A stretch of DNA of 37,357 nucleotides. Source: CAYXWM01 sp964468805. GTDB taxonomy: Bacteria > Bacillota > Clostridia > Lachnospirales > WRBF01. Made by a program: the position numbers and the translations under genes. Numbering within the stretch: the stretch's first letter is position 1; every line of letters starts with the position of its first letter. Below, piece after piece: positions 7,595-15,417 of the stretch. The stretch is taken from NCBI GenBank assembly GCA_964468805.1, contig CAYXWM010000024.1:1-37357 (forward strand), written 5' to 3'. The notes below the pieces were generated by a model. That model was given only the letters and a program-made list of their open reading frames with translations. It ran no database searches and was not told the origin of the DNA.

Positions 7595-8494
7595 TTAATT
7601 TTTTCGCCCCAAAATTCTGTCCATGGAAGCAGAGGTATTGTATACAATCTGTTCCGAATACTGCTTGTACGCCGGGCACATTTCGGCGTTTGCCCAACCT
7701 TCATACCCTACGGACTCAAAGGCTTCAATTACCTTTAACCAATCCACATCTCCCGCAAGTAAGTCCACAAAGCCGGTAATACGTCCCACGGAAATTCTGA
7801 AATCTTTAAAGTGTACCTTTTTAATACGTTTGCCCAGAATTTTAATCCAATGTTGAGGATAGCCGAAAAGAACCATGTTTCCCACATCCAAAAATGCCGC
7901 AACATAATCGGAGCCAACGCTGTCTATAAAATTCCTCATTTCCAAAGGTGACAGAAGGAATTTATTCCATATGTTTTCTATACCCATGATAACGCCCTTG
8001 CTTTCGGCGTAAGGTGCAAGCTCTTTAAAAGCCGCCAAGGCACGTTCCCAACACACGTCGTAATCTATTATCTCACTTCCGGCAAAGAACTCGATTTTGT
8101 CCGCATCGGGCACTACATCTGCCGGGGCAAAGTCACAGCCCACCATACCGGGGCAAACCAGTATACAATCTACTCCCAGCAAAGCACCCACATCAAGTTG
8201 CCTTTTTACCAGTGCTTTAGCCCTTTCCCTAATATCCTCACGGTCGCTTGTCAGCGAAAATTGCCAGTAAAGACCGGTGGCAAGGCTGTTTATTTCAATG
8301 CCTATTTCTTGGGATTGCTTCTTAATTGCAAGAATATCTTCATCCTTGGTATCAAGACCTATTTCGCCGTCGGCGGAAAGCACCAACTCTATGCCCTCAA
8401 ATCCGGCGTCTTTGGCAATTCTCATGCAAGCTTCTATGGATAAGTTTTGGTCAAAAGACCAAATATTAATGCCCTTTTTTATCCTGCTTCTCAT
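7595..8494 (-). CDS. Sugar phosphate isomerase/epimerase-like TIM barrel (AP endonuclease 2 fold)
   Basis: 299 residues from the ATG at 8494, 5 nt after GGGAGG; an upstream ATG eight codons earlier lacks a ribosome-binding site. The fold is the xylose-isomerase-like TIM barrel, shown by GINIWSFDQNLSIEACM at the start, AGFEGIELVL, GIENIWNKF, AFLDVGNM, VHFKDF and WANAEM. The Glu, Asp, His and Glu in the last four motifs match the usual single-metal site of tagatose epimerase and hydroxypyruvate isomerase relatives. It is the first gene of the leftward operon, 111 nt before ATPase 2, so it probably acts on the imported compound or its product. Substrate unknown. Confidence 0.85.
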   Translation of the reverse strand: MRSRIKKGINIWSFDQNLSIEACMRIAKDAGFEGIELVLSADGEIGLDTKDEDILAIKKQSQEIGIEINSLATGLYWQFSLTSDREDIRERAKALVKRQLDVGALLGVDCILVCPGMVGCDFAPADVVPDADKIEFFAGSEIIDYDVCWERALAAFKELAPYAESKGVIMGIENIWNKFLLSPLEMRNFIDSVGSDYVAAFLDVGNMVLFGYPQHWIKILGKRIKKVHFKDFRISVGRITGFVDLLAGDVDWLKVIEAFESVGYEGWANAEMCPAYKQYSEQIVYNTSASMDRILGRKN

Positions 8495-9090
8495 ATAGAC
8501 CTCCCGGGAAACATTCAAATGATATATTTTTAATTGAGATACTGATTAGATAAATATAAATTTGGTAAGCCCGGCTAAAGCCGGCACTTTAACCGGCAAG
8601 ATTTTTAAATCCCGGCTTTTCCGATATGTAATATATTTTGTTCTTTTAAGTTCGTATGAACAATTAGTGAACAACAATTAAATAATCTCTGTATGAAATA
8701 TAGTACTTTTAATCAGTCAAAAAGTCAAGATATTTTGATTAATTTGTGTCAAATAAAATTTATAAAAATTAAATGTTGCATTATTGAATCATTCGTGTTA
8801 TAGTTTTATCAAAACATTTCAATATAAAACACCGTGTTTCAGTGGTTTTAAACATATTTCGCTTAGTAAAACAAAAAATCTTTATTTTACTTACGTGTCA
8901 AAAGTGTTCATTATGTGTCATCTTTGATTCAAGAATCTTTTTGTATAGCTTTGCAAATAAAATTTGTTTAATATGTTTAATCTGTATATATTAATCACAG
9001 TCGGATAAATTACATTCAGGGTAAAACGGCTGTATGCAGATTAAGCCTATAACGCAAATTTTATCTACATAATTTAAGGAGGTAAATCAA
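8495..9090. promoter_or_regulatory. Divergent control region between the transporter operon and the BtpA gene
   Basis: 596 bp, very AT-rich, no gene. For the operon (minus): TTGACT (8723-8728), 17-nt spacer, TACTAT (8700-8705). Just downstream lie GTTCGTATGAAC and a repeated TGAACAA (about 8650-8675) that could be an operator. The operon leader then has a GC-rich block (8567-8617) of alternating CCGG/GCCGG segments that can pair in more than one way. For the rightward gene: TTGCAT, 17-nt spacer, TATAGT (about 8773-8801), which would give a leader of nearly 290 nt. GATTCAAGAATC followed by TTTTTG (about 8926-8942) could form a short hairpin. All assignments are by eye. Confidence 0.45.
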
Positions 9091-9894
9091 ATGCAATGGA
9101 TTAAAGAAACCTTTCACACCGAAAAACCGATTATTGCAATGTGCCATTTTTTGGCATTACCCGGCGACCCTATGTTTGACCCTAAGGGTGGTATGGATAA
9201 AGTAGTGGAGACGGCTCGCAAAGAATTTCTTGCTTTGCAGGAAGGCGGCGTAGATGCCGTTATGTTTTCTAACGAGATGTCTCTGCCCTATCTTACAAAT
9301 GTTAAACCCGAAACCACGGCGGCTATGGCTCGCATTATCGGGGAACTTAAAAGCGATATTAAAATTCCTTTTGGCGTAAATGTGCTTTGGGACCCTTTCG
9401 CCAGCCTTGACCTTGCGGCGGCTACCGGAGCGGTGTTTATAAGAGAAATTATGAGTGGCGTTTACGCTTCCGATTTCGGTCTTTGGAACACAAACACAGG
9501 AGAGGTGGCTCGTCACCGAGCAAGATTGGGCTTAAACAATGTAAAACTTATGTTTAATATAGTCCCCGAAGCAGCAGTGTACCTGGGAAATCGTGATGTG
9601 GCGGAGATAGCCAAGACAACTGAGTTCAACCATCGCCCCGATGTAATTTGCGTTTCAGGGTTGACTGCCGGTTCAGCCACAGATACGGGAGTGCTTTCCA
9701 AAGTTAAGGGTGCCGTTAAAGAAACACCGGTCTTCGCCAACACCGGCTGCAAAGCTGATACTATTGAATTGATTTTGAGTATCGCCGACGGTGCAGTAGT
9801 AGGCACTACCTTTAAAGAAGACGGCGACTTTAACAAACATGTACAACTTGACCGTGTTAAAGCTTTTATGGACGTGGTTAAGAAGTGTCGTTAG
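9091..9894 (+). CDS. BtpA/SgcQ-family TIM-barrel protein
   Basis: 267 residues, typical for the family. Recognisable features: PIIAMCHFLALPGDP at the start (the family's 'IGMVHLxALPG'), the Asn/Glu in VMFSNEMSLPY, FGVNVLWDPFASLDLAAATGA, and the phosphate-loop-like C-terminus SIADGAVVGTTFKEDG. BtpA was named from a photosystem I assembly factor in cyanobacteria, but in heterotrophs the family occurs beside sugar and nucleoside uptake genes and the reaction is unknown. AAGGAGG lies 8 nt before the ATG. It is transcribed divergently from the transporter operon and likely shares its control region. Confidence 0.85.
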   Translation: MQWIKETFHTEKPIIAMCHFLALPGDPMFDPKGGMDKVVETARKEFLALQEGGVDAVMFSNEMSLPYLTNVKPETTAAMARIIGELKSDIKIPFGVNVLWDPFASLDLAAATGAVFIREIMSGVYASDFGLWNTNTGEVARHRARLGLNNVKLMFNIVPEAAVYLGNRDVAEIAKTTEFNHRPDVICVSGLTAGSATDTGVLSKVKGAVKETPVFANTGCKADTIELILSIADGAVVGTTFKEDGDFNKHVQLDRVKAFMDVVKKCR

Positions 9895-9989
9895 AATGTT
9901 GGAATGAACAGATTAAACATTTATGGAGAAAATCTTCCTATTTCTAAAAATTCTATAGTCAAGCCATAAATTAATTTATAATAAATATA

Positions 9990-10031
9990 AAAAGGGTGTA
10001 GAAATGTAACCGGTACATTTACTACACCCTT
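9990..10031. terminator. Bidirectional terminator after the BtpA gene
   Basis: AAAAGGGTGTAG and AAATGTA pair with TACATTT and CTACACCCTTTT around an ACCGG apex: about 19 pairs with one unpaired A. T-tracts occur on both strands. It closes the BtpA transcript. Confidence 0.85.
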
Positions 10032-10149
10032 TTATGATGCAAAAACGAAATGGGGTAATGGCAAGTTAGGACTAACCACAAAACCAGCCATCAAATTAAT
10101 GACGACTGTTATATAATTTCGGGATAATATTGATTTTCTTATACAAAAA

Positions 10150-10191
10150 AACCACGAATAAGCGCAATATTATACTCGTTTAGCGTGGTTA
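10150..10191 (-). terminator. Terminator overlapping the stop of the PH-domain gene
   Basis: On the minus strand AACCACG pairs with CGTGGTT across a 27-nt loop and is followed by a T-run ending at about 10144. The first arm contains the last A of the stop region. Confidence 0.75.
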
Positions 10192-10566
10192 TTTTAAAAC
10201 AAATTCTGAAATCATTTTACATATTTCGGATACATTTGCATCACTTGTAAATTCAAATTTTACTTTTCCTACCCCCGAAAAATATAATTCAAGTTCACTA
10301 TCAAAATCCAACACACCTGCACTCTCGATAGAATAGGCTTGTATTTTGCTATATGGCATAGATGTAAAATCCTTTTTCTTTCCGGTTAATCCTTGCACAT
10401 TTATTGAAATAATACGTTTATTAGTAAATACAACTCCATCCCTGATTCCGCGATATGTAGAAAGAATATTTTCGCCATCAATAAACATTGGCGTTACCAT
10501 TGACCCGAAATCAGAATCGTTTACTCTTTTTAGTTTCATAAACGCTGCATTTTGAAAATCAATCAT
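10189..10566 (-). CDS. Bacterial PH-domain protein
   Basis: 125 residues with the compact all-beta layout of the bacterial PH-like domain (bPH/YvbH-like): an introductory helix (DFQNAAFMKLKRV), then strands ENILSTYRGIRDGVVFTNKRIISINVQGLTGKK broken by turns, the typical 'xxTNKRIIxxxxQGLTGKKxxxxxxPYxKIxxYSIE' pattern, and a C-terminal helix (VSEICKMISEFVLK). Such proteins are small and cytosolic; function is unknown. GGAGCG lies about 9 nt before the ATG. A terminator (AACCACG/CGTGGTT plus T-run, 10150-10191) overlaps the stop codon. The gene is the only cargo between the inverted repeats at 10062 and 10731. Confidence 0.8.
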   Translation of the reverse strand: MIDFQNAAFMKLKRVNDSDFGSMVTPMFIDGENILSTYRGIRDGVVFTNKRIISINVQGLTGKKKDFTSMPYSKIQAYSIESAGVLDFDSELELYFSGVGKVKFEFTSDANVSEICKMISEFVLK

Positions 10567-10718
10567 TTTAATCGCTCCTTTATAAATTAGGTATACTTCC
10601 TACTAAATAAATAATCTTGCTTTATGCAAATAAAATTTGTTTCAAAATAATTGTTATTTTCTTCATCAAATATAAAATAGATTTTATTTAAAGTCAATTG
10701 GTTTTAAGTATTAAAACT

Positions 10719-10995
10719 TAGTCCTAACTTGACAGCACCTCAAGTTAGGACTATGACATTTTTCGACAAAAAACAAACCACCCGGTTATAACAAGGTGGT
10801 TGCTGTGCTTCGGTATTACCTTATTATTCTTATTTGAAAAATTTCTGTTTTATTGTATCGATTATACTCATTTGGTGGGACTGTAAGATAATCAATATTT
10901 TCTTTATTAAATAGTACTGCATACTTTATTAAAATGCATTAGTGTACTGATAAACTTAGTTCTTCCTTTGGCTGCTGTCAAATAAGGACTAAGTT
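10719..10995. repeat. Mosaic of transposon-end-like motifs
   Basis: TAGTCCTAACTTGA (10719-10732) and TCAAGTTAGGACTA (10740-10753) form a perfect 14-bp hairpin around CAGCACC. A degenerate copy of the same block lies in the opposite orientation at 10956-10995 (GCTGCTGTCAAATAAGGACTAAG preceded by AACTTAGTTCTTCC). Between them, on the minus strand, is AACCACC..GGTGGTT followed by GTTTTTTG (10758-10803), a terminator-like hairpin. No gene is visible between 10567 and 11115; this mosaic is what the gap holds. Confidence 0.55.
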
Positions 10996-11115
10996 ATTAT
11001 TGATATTAAATAGAATTAATTATATACTCTATGAAGAAATTAAGATTATTCTGTTATCAAGATTAAGTTATACAAATCAAGATTATTTATATTAGTCTTG
11101 GAAAGGAAAAACATT

Positions 11116-11370
11116 ATGGCAGAATTAAACTCTATGCGGAATATAGGGAAAGAAATTGAAAAGAAACTAAAATCTGTGGGTATTTCTTCATCGGAAGAAC
11201 TAATCCGGACGGGAAGCAAAGAAGCATTTATTCGTTTAAAAATGCGGTTTTCAAATATCTGTTTGGTTCATTTATATACGCTTCAAGGTGCAATTGACGG
11301 TATGGAATATAATCAGTTGCCCGACGAGATTAAGCATGATTTGAAATGCTTTAGTGACCAATTAAAGTAA
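11116..11370 (+). CDS. TfoX C-terminal-domain protein
   Basis: 84 residues from the ATG at 11116 (AAAGGA about 9 nt upstream); the frame opens six codons earlier without a ribosome-binding site. The sequence matches the TfoX_C helix-hairpin-helix domain: LNSMRNIGKEIEKKLKSVGISSSEELIRTGSKEAFIRL, then VHLYTLQGAIDGMEYNQLPDEIKHDL. In proteobacteria the domain is the C-terminal half of the competence regulator TfoX/Sxy; stand-alone copies are common in Bacillota and have no established role. The gene is bracketed by related hairpin sequences in opposite orientation (10755-10803 and 11452-11496). Confidence 0.85.
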   Translation: MAELNSMRNIGKEIEKKLKSVGISSSEELIRTGSKEAFIRLKMRFSNICLVHLYTLQGAIDGMEYNQLPDEIKHDLKCFSDQLK

Positions 11371-11451
11371 GAATGTCATTTGCCTAATGAATATAATTAA
11401 TTGCATTAAGCAAGTAACTTGTCAAGTGATAAAACAAAAATAATCTTCAAA

Positions 11452-11496
11452 GCAACCTCCTTTTAAATCTTGGTGGCTGTTTTCGTCGAAAATATC
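11452..11496 (+). repeat. Second copy of the AACC..GGTGG hairpin, opposite orientation
   Basis: GCAACCTCC, a T/A-rich loop, TTGGTGGC, then TGTTTTCGTCGAAAAT. It is clearly similar to the minus-strand sequence of 10755-10803 (GCAACCACC..GGTGGTT..GTCGAAAAATGTC). It lies 82 nt after the TfoX_C stop and could end that transcript. The rest of 11371-11567 shows nothing else. Confidence 0.45.
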
Positions 11497-11567
11497 TTTA
11501 GTGTCTGTAATCATGTATTGCTAAAAAGTCAGTTTATCAATATTAGTTTGCCAAAAGGAGTATCTAA

Positions 11568-12158
11568 ATGTTGTCAGCAATTATAAAAAGACGAAGTATT
11601 CGAAAATATAAAAATATACCGGTAGCTACACATTTTATTGAAGAAATAATACAATCGGGGATACTTGCCCCATCTTCAAAAAACCGCCAACCGTGGAAGT
11701 TTATTGTAGTGACCGGTAATTCAAAGGATAGTATGATACGAATAATGGAGAAGGGATTAGAAAGAGAAAAAGAAAACCCACTTCTTCCACAAAGCTCACA
11801 GTATTTAAAAGGTGCAGAACAAACACTAAAAGTAATGAAGCAAGCCCCTGTAACCATTTTCATTGTAAACCCATTGGGACTTGATATTAATAAGACTCTA
11901 ACCCCTGAAGAACGTATCTATGAAATCTGTAATGCACAGTCTATAGGTGCTGCTATTGAAAATATGACTCTTACAGCTACGGAGTTGGGATTAGGCAGTT
12001 TATGGATTTGCGATACATACTTTGCTTATGAAGAATTATGCAGTTGGCTTAATACGGACGGTGAGCTTTTTGCTGCAATAACAATTGGGTATGTGGATGA
12101 ATGTCCTAAAAGCAGACGGAGGAAAAGTATGAGCGAGTCTGTTGAATGGCGAGATTGA
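11568..12158 (+). CDS. Nitroreductase-family FMN oxidoreductase
   Basis: 196 residues, a single nitroreductase domain. The N-terminal flavin-phosphate motif IKRRSIRKYKNIPV and the following APSSKNRQPWKFIVV are diagnostic, as is the C-terminal LGLGSLWICDTYF. These proteins form homodimers with FMN at the interface and transfer hydride from NAD(P)H to nitro, quinone or other acceptors; the physiological substrate is usually unknown. Ribosome-binding site AAAGGAG lies 7 nt before the ATG. It is monocistronic, ending before a bidirectional terminator at 12252-12280. Confidence 0.9.
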   Translation: MLSAIIKRRSIRKYKNIPVATHFIEEIIQSGILAPSSKNRQPWKFIVVTGNSKDSMIRIMEKGLEREKENPLLPQSSQYLKGAEQTLKVMKQAPVTIFIVNPLGLDINKTLTPEERIYEICNAQSIGAAIENMTLTATELGLGSLWICDTYFAYEELCSWLNTDGELFAAITIGYVDECPKSRRRKSMSESVEWRD

Positions 12159-12251
12159 CTTTGTCAGATGAATTATAGTTGACAACAACCATTCCTTTCA
12201 AAATAATAATTTGAACAAAGGAAATGTTGTAAATAACAAAATATTTTCTAA

Positions 12252-12280
12252 GAAAAAAACTCCTCTAATAGGGAGTTTTC
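12252..12280. terminator. Bidirectional terminator between nitroreductase and DeoR genes
   Basis: AACTCCtctaataGGGAGTT with an A-tract on the left (T-run for the minus strand) and TTTTCTGATTTTT on the right. It serves the convergent nitroreductase and DeoR genes. Confidence 0.8.
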
Positions 12281-12298
12281 TGATTTTTAATTCTGCTT

Positions 12299-13063
12299 CT
12301 AAGCCAAAATTACCCTTATTCCTCTTTCCTCCAGCTTTTTAACAGACTCGCCGTCTATTTCTCTGCCTGTAATAATGGTATGTACATCATCAAGACCGCA
12401 GATATTGACGAAGGCGATGCTGTTGAATTTTGAGTGGTCGCAGAGGACAATAACCTCATGGGATGATTTAATCATCAGTCGCTTTGTTTGAACGTCTTCT
12501 ACGGAAAAATTCATGAAACCTATGTTAAAGTCAATAGAGTCTACTCCCAAAAAAACCTTATCGGCATGAATTTGGGAAATCATATTTTCGGTAAAAAATC
12601 CGTACAGGGAGCTGTGGTTTTTCCGAACAGCACCGCCCAACACAGTTATATCGAAGTGATTGTTTTTTATCAGTGCTTGGGCACTGTTTAAATCATTGGT
12701 GGCGATATAAAGCTTTCCGGGATAATCCGCAAGTTCTGTGGCAAAGGCACAGACCGTTGTACCGGATTCCAACAATAGGGTTTCATTATCGCTGACCAGC
12801 CCCACCGCAGCTTTGGCAATACGCATCTTTTCCTCTAAATGCATATCTTTGCGAACGTCAAAGGGATATTCAAAGGACGTCTTAATCTTGGTACTGACCG
12901 CACCGCCTCTTATGCAATGCAACAGACCTTGCTCCTCCAGTTCACAAAGATCACGGTGAACGGTTGAGCGTGATACGTTAAGCTCGTCCATTAAATTGTT
13001 AATCATAACTACGCCGTTTTTTTCCAGTTGTCTTTCAATAAAATTAACTCTCTTAGCCTTAAT
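12299..13063 (-). CDS. DeoR-family transcriptional regulator with a problematic start
   Basis: The C-terminal ligand-sensing domain (DeoRC, isomerase-like fold) is complete: LESGTTVCAFATEL, TVLGGAVRKNHSSLYG, DKVFLGVDSIDF, VLCDHSKFN. The N-terminal winged helix VSRSTVHRDLCELEEQGLLHCIRGGAV is also present. However, the first ATG (13006) would remove helix 1 (AKRVNFIERQLEKNGVV), which is encoded in frame upstream. That segment opens at an ATT (13063), three codons after an in-frame TGA (13072). So either ATT is the start, or a small indel has broken the 5' end: an ATG at 13086 is in another frame. A strong promoter lies just upstream. DeoR proteins usually repress sugar or nucleoside catabolism in response to a phosphosugar; the target here may be the adjacent Cof-type phosphatase gene. 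Confidence 0.75.
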   Translation of the reverse strand: MKAKRVNFIERQLEKNGVVMINNLMDELNVSRSTVHRDLCELEEQGLLHCIRGGAVSTKIKTSFEYPFDVRKDMHLEEKMRIAKAAVGLVSDNETLLLESGTTVCAFATELADYPGKLYIATNDLNSAQALIKNNHFDITVLGGAVRKNHSSLYGFFTENMISQIHADKVFLGVDSIDFNIGFMNFSVEDVQTKRLMIKSSHEVIVLCDHSKFNSIAFVNICGLDDVHTIITGREIDGESVKKLEERGIRVILA

Positions 13064-13106
13064 GACCGATCACTCGTTTCGTACATTAATAAATTAATTA
13101 ATACAT

Positions 13107-13135
13107 ATTATATCACTAATATAATGAATATTCAA
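13107..13135 (-). promoter_or_regulatory. Promoter of the DeoR gene
   Basis: TTGAAT (13130-13135), 17-nt spacer, perfect TATAAT (13107-13112). The predicted start is near 13100, so the mRNA includes the ATG at 13086 and the ATT at 13063. Confidence 0.7.
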
Positions 13136-13182
13136 TAGTAAATCGTCTAAATTTGTACCGGTTTTGTTCAAATTGCAAAGAT

Positions 13183-13995
13183 TTACGACTTGACAGACCT
13201 GTTATTGCCAATAATTCCTGTGGCATGTTCAAAGGCTTTGCACATTCCGTTTTCAATGGGTGGCGGTATTATTATATGGGCGTGTTTTTTTACCGTTTCG
13301 CTTGCAGTCTCCGGCACATAAAAAACATCAGCATATTGTCGCATGGCTAAATCGGTTTCGCCGTCGCCGGCAGCAAAAACCATGCAATCTCCGCCTAAAT
13401 ATTCTTTAATCTTTTTCAAGGCAGTACCCTTAGATACTCCTTTAGCTGTTATCTCATAAAAATGCCGACTTGCCGCTGTCATATGCAGTTGACCGTCTCG
13501 CTCCGTATCTTGCTTAACGGCAACCAGTTTTTCAATGCTGTGGCTTGTCAGAAGCACCTTATAAATTGGTGCCTTAATTTTATCAAGAGTAATCAAAGGA
13601 GCGGTCCTGTCTTCAAAAACTCCGCTGATTTGAAGTTTTTGGTTGAGGCGCAGATTAAAAATCTCATTTTCCGTGTATAAGGTTATACTGATTTCCGGGT
13701 CACTCTTATATATTTTATGTAACAGTTCAAACATCCCGTCATTAATGGGTGTTTTCTGTATGGTTCTGTTCAAGTTATAGTCATACAGTACCGCACCGGT
13801 AAGTACTGCACAAGGGCAATTCACCGGTATAGCTTTTGCAACTGCTTCCGCCGCTTTACCTGCCCGTCCCGTTGCCAAACCAAGATATCCTCCGGCATTT
13901 ATAAATCCCAATGCCGCTTCTCGTACTTCCTCAGATAGGGGCAAACCGGTTTTTATCAGAGTAGCGTCTATGTCGGTTAAAAAGATATATTTCAT
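13183..13995 (-). CDS. Cof-type HAD-IIB sugar-phosphate phosphatase
   Basis: 270 residues from the ATG at 13995, with GAGG 7 nt upstream; the frame extends 19 codons further without a ribosome-binding site. Motif I is FLTDIDATLIKTG (D-x-D with the usual GT replaced by AT), motif II in GLATGRAG, motif III Lys in ITAKGVSKGTALKKI, motif IV AAGDGETDLAM. The inserted C2B cap lies between about residues 80 and 185. Family members dephosphorylate sugar phosphates, FMN or PLP. It lies upstream of the DeoR gene on the same strand, which has its own promoter in the gap. Confidence 0.88.
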   Translation of the reverse strand: MKYIFLTDIDATLIKTGLPLSEEVREAALGFINAGGYLGLATGRAGKAAEAVAKAIPVNCPCAVLTGAVLYDYNLNRTIQKTPINDGMFELLHKIYKSDPEISITLYTENEIFNLRLNQKLQISGVFEDRTAPLITLDKIKAPIYKVLLTSHSIEKLVAVKQDTERDGQLHMTAASRHFYEITAKGVSKGTALKKIKEYLGGDCMVFAAGDGETDLAMRQYADVFYVPETASETVKKHAHIIIPPPIENGMCKAFEHATGIIGNNRSVKS

Positions 13996-14121
13996 TTTAT
14001 ACCTCACGGTATTTATTTTTATAACAATGTTAGATATAACATATTGTAACATATTTTTTGGAACTTTTACAATGTTAAAGGAATTATTCTTTTTAAATAA
14101 AAACTCTTTTGGAGGAAAAAT

Positions 14122-14152
14122 TAAAAACCGCTATAATTAAAAGCGGTTTATT
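14122..14152 (-). terminator. Terminator of the small 79-residue gene
   Basis: On the minus strand AAACCGC pairs with GCGGTTT across a TTTTAATTATA loop, followed by TTAATTTTTCC. Confidence 0.7.
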
Positions 14153-14195
14153 AGCCTTGCTCTAATGAAACAAAATAATCATAAACAATAATTCT

Positions 14196-14435
14196 CTATT
14201 CCCAATCGGATAATATAGATTTATCGGCGGCTACTTTATTTACAATCTCGCTGCCCGTTTTACAATTATCAAAAGTTCCTTTTGAAATTTCATGAATTAC
14301 AGCACTCAGCAGTTTTTCGTAATATGCTTCCGGAGTTATATTTGTTGTTGTTTGGGTAAAATGTTGTTGGCTTGCATCGGAAGCTATACTTGCATATTCA
14401 TTTTTAACCTGGTCTATAAGCTCTTGACGATTCAT
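14196..14435 (-). CDS. Small soluble protein, unknown function
   Basis: 79 residues, mostly predicted helical and rich in Gln, Thr and Asn (DASQQHFTQTTTNITPEAYYEKLL). No signal peptide or membrane segment, no metal motif. AAAGGGG lies 7 nt before the ATG and a terminator follows, so it is a real, probably single-gene transcript. I do not recognise the family. Confidence 0.7.
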   Translation of the reverse strand: MNRQELIDQVKNEYASIASDASQQHFTQTTTNITPEAYYEKLLSAVIHEISKGTFDNCKTGSEIVNKVAADKSILSDWE

Positions 14436-14543
14436 TATGTTAACCCCTTTGTTTTTAATGTACTTAATTTGTGTAGAACCCGGTTAATTTATTCTTTTTC
14501 ATTATGCTTAAATTATGCTTATAATTAATCCATATATTTATTT

Positions 14544-14645
14544 TATACTAATTCCAAATAAACGAGGGACAAGTATTATCGTTTTTTCCTTGAACCGCCG
14601 GAAAAAATCAATTATTTTTGTCCTATTTAAAATGGAATTATTATA
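14544..14645 (+). repeat. Palindromic interspersed repeat, family 1, copy B
   Basis: 102 bp: TATACTAATTCCA, an arm ending GTTTTTTCC, apex TTGAACCGCCGG, returning arm AAAAAATCAATTATTTTTGT, and end AATGGAATTATTATA. It lies between two divergent genes, upstream of the carbonic anhydrase. Confidence 0.9.
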
Positions 14646-14731
14646 TTCAATAAAAAGCAGTTGCTTGCCTTGATTCAAATCGCTGCATATGCTATGATAG
14701 ATTACAATTAATAAAAGGAGGTTCTTCGCAA

Positions 14732-15319
14732 ATGAGCCTAACCAAAGCAATCCCGGTTCTCAATACACCGGATGAAGTTCTTGAATATTTACGTCAATCA
14801 AACAACCGGTTCCTGGAAGCTACTCAAAATAACTCGGATATTTCACTGAATATAAGAACAGAAACAGCCGAAAACGGACAAAAACCTCATACCGTAATCG
14901 TAACCTGTTCCGATTCCAGAGTACCGCCTGAACATATATTTGATGCCGGAATAGGCGAATTGTTTGTAATAAGAACTGCGGGAAACGTAATAGGCAATTT
15001 TGAGCTTGGAAGTATAGAATACGGAGCGGAACATTTGCAGGCAAAACTTATTCTTATACTGGGTCATACCGGTTGCGGTGCGGTTGCTGCTGCTATTGCA
15101 GGAGATGCAGACGGTCATATACGCCACATTCTAAATGAAATATCAGCCGGTATCAGTGATAATAAAAATCCGGCGGAATGTGAAGTTTTAAACGTCAAAA
15201 ACAGCATAAACAAAGTGCGTAACAGCGAAATTATACGTCATCTGGAGCATGAAAACAAAGTTAAAACAGTGGGGGCAATATACAATATCCGTGACGGCAA
15301 AGTTACTTTTCTTGATTGA
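14732..15319 (+). CDS. Beta-class carbonic anhydrase
   Basis: 195 residues, the usual bacterial beta-CA length. Zinc ligands are C59 (VTCSDSRVPPE), H112 and C115 (LGHTGCGAV); D61 and R63 form the catalytic dyad. It interconverts CO2 and bicarbonate in the cytosol, supplying bicarbonate for carboxylations. AAAAGGAGG lies about 10 nt before the ATG and a terminator follows at 15346, so it is monocistronic. The family-1 repeat copy B lies upstream, between the likely promoter region and the neighbouring gene. Confidence 0.95.
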   Translation: MSLTKAIPVLNTPDEVLEYLRQSNNRFLEATQNNSDISLNIRTETAENGQKPHTVIVTCSDSRVPPEHIFDAGIGELFVIRTAGNVIGNFELGSIEYGAEHLQAKLILILGHTGCGAVAAAIAGDADGHIRHILNEISAGISDNKNPAECEVLNVKNSINKVRNSEIIRHLEHENKVKTVGAIYNIRDGKVTFLD

Positions 15320-15345
15320 TAAATAAAGTATCTAAAACGTACATA

Positions 15346-15396
15346 AAAAAGTCTGATTAAGGTGAATAAATCTCCGAAATCAGACTTTTCTTTTAT
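15346..15396 (+). terminator. Terminator of the carbonic anhydrase gene
   Basis: AAAAGTCTGATT pairs perfectly with AATCAGACTTTT across a 19-nt loop, followed by CTTTTATTTTTTCC. Confidence 0.88.
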
Positions 15397-15417
15397 TTTT
15401 TCCGTTAATAATTGCTA

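Larger units (their letters stand above)
10060..10739. mobile_element. Transposon-end-like inverted repeats around the PH-domain gene
   Basis: CAAGTTAGGACTAA (10062-10075) and its exact complement TTAGTCCTAACTTG (10718-10731) face each other across 680 bp that contain one gene and its terminator. The right end continues as GACAGCACC; at the left end the equivalent is reduced to GG. No transposase is present. This resembles a non-autonomous cargo-bearing element mobilised in trans, or a relic of one. Target-site duplication could not be identified. Confidence 0.5.

Noticed and set aside
8519..9090. TPP riboswitch that might link the M20 enzyme and transporter to thiamine salvage
   Set aside because: Neither CTGAGA nor the ACCTGATCTGGATAATGCC-type block is present on either strand in the control region.
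10830..10871. 13-codon ORF (MSIIDTIKQKFFK) on the minus strand followed by a terminator-like hairpin
   Set aside because: No ribosome-binding site and too short to support; possibly the last trace of a gene of a mobile element.
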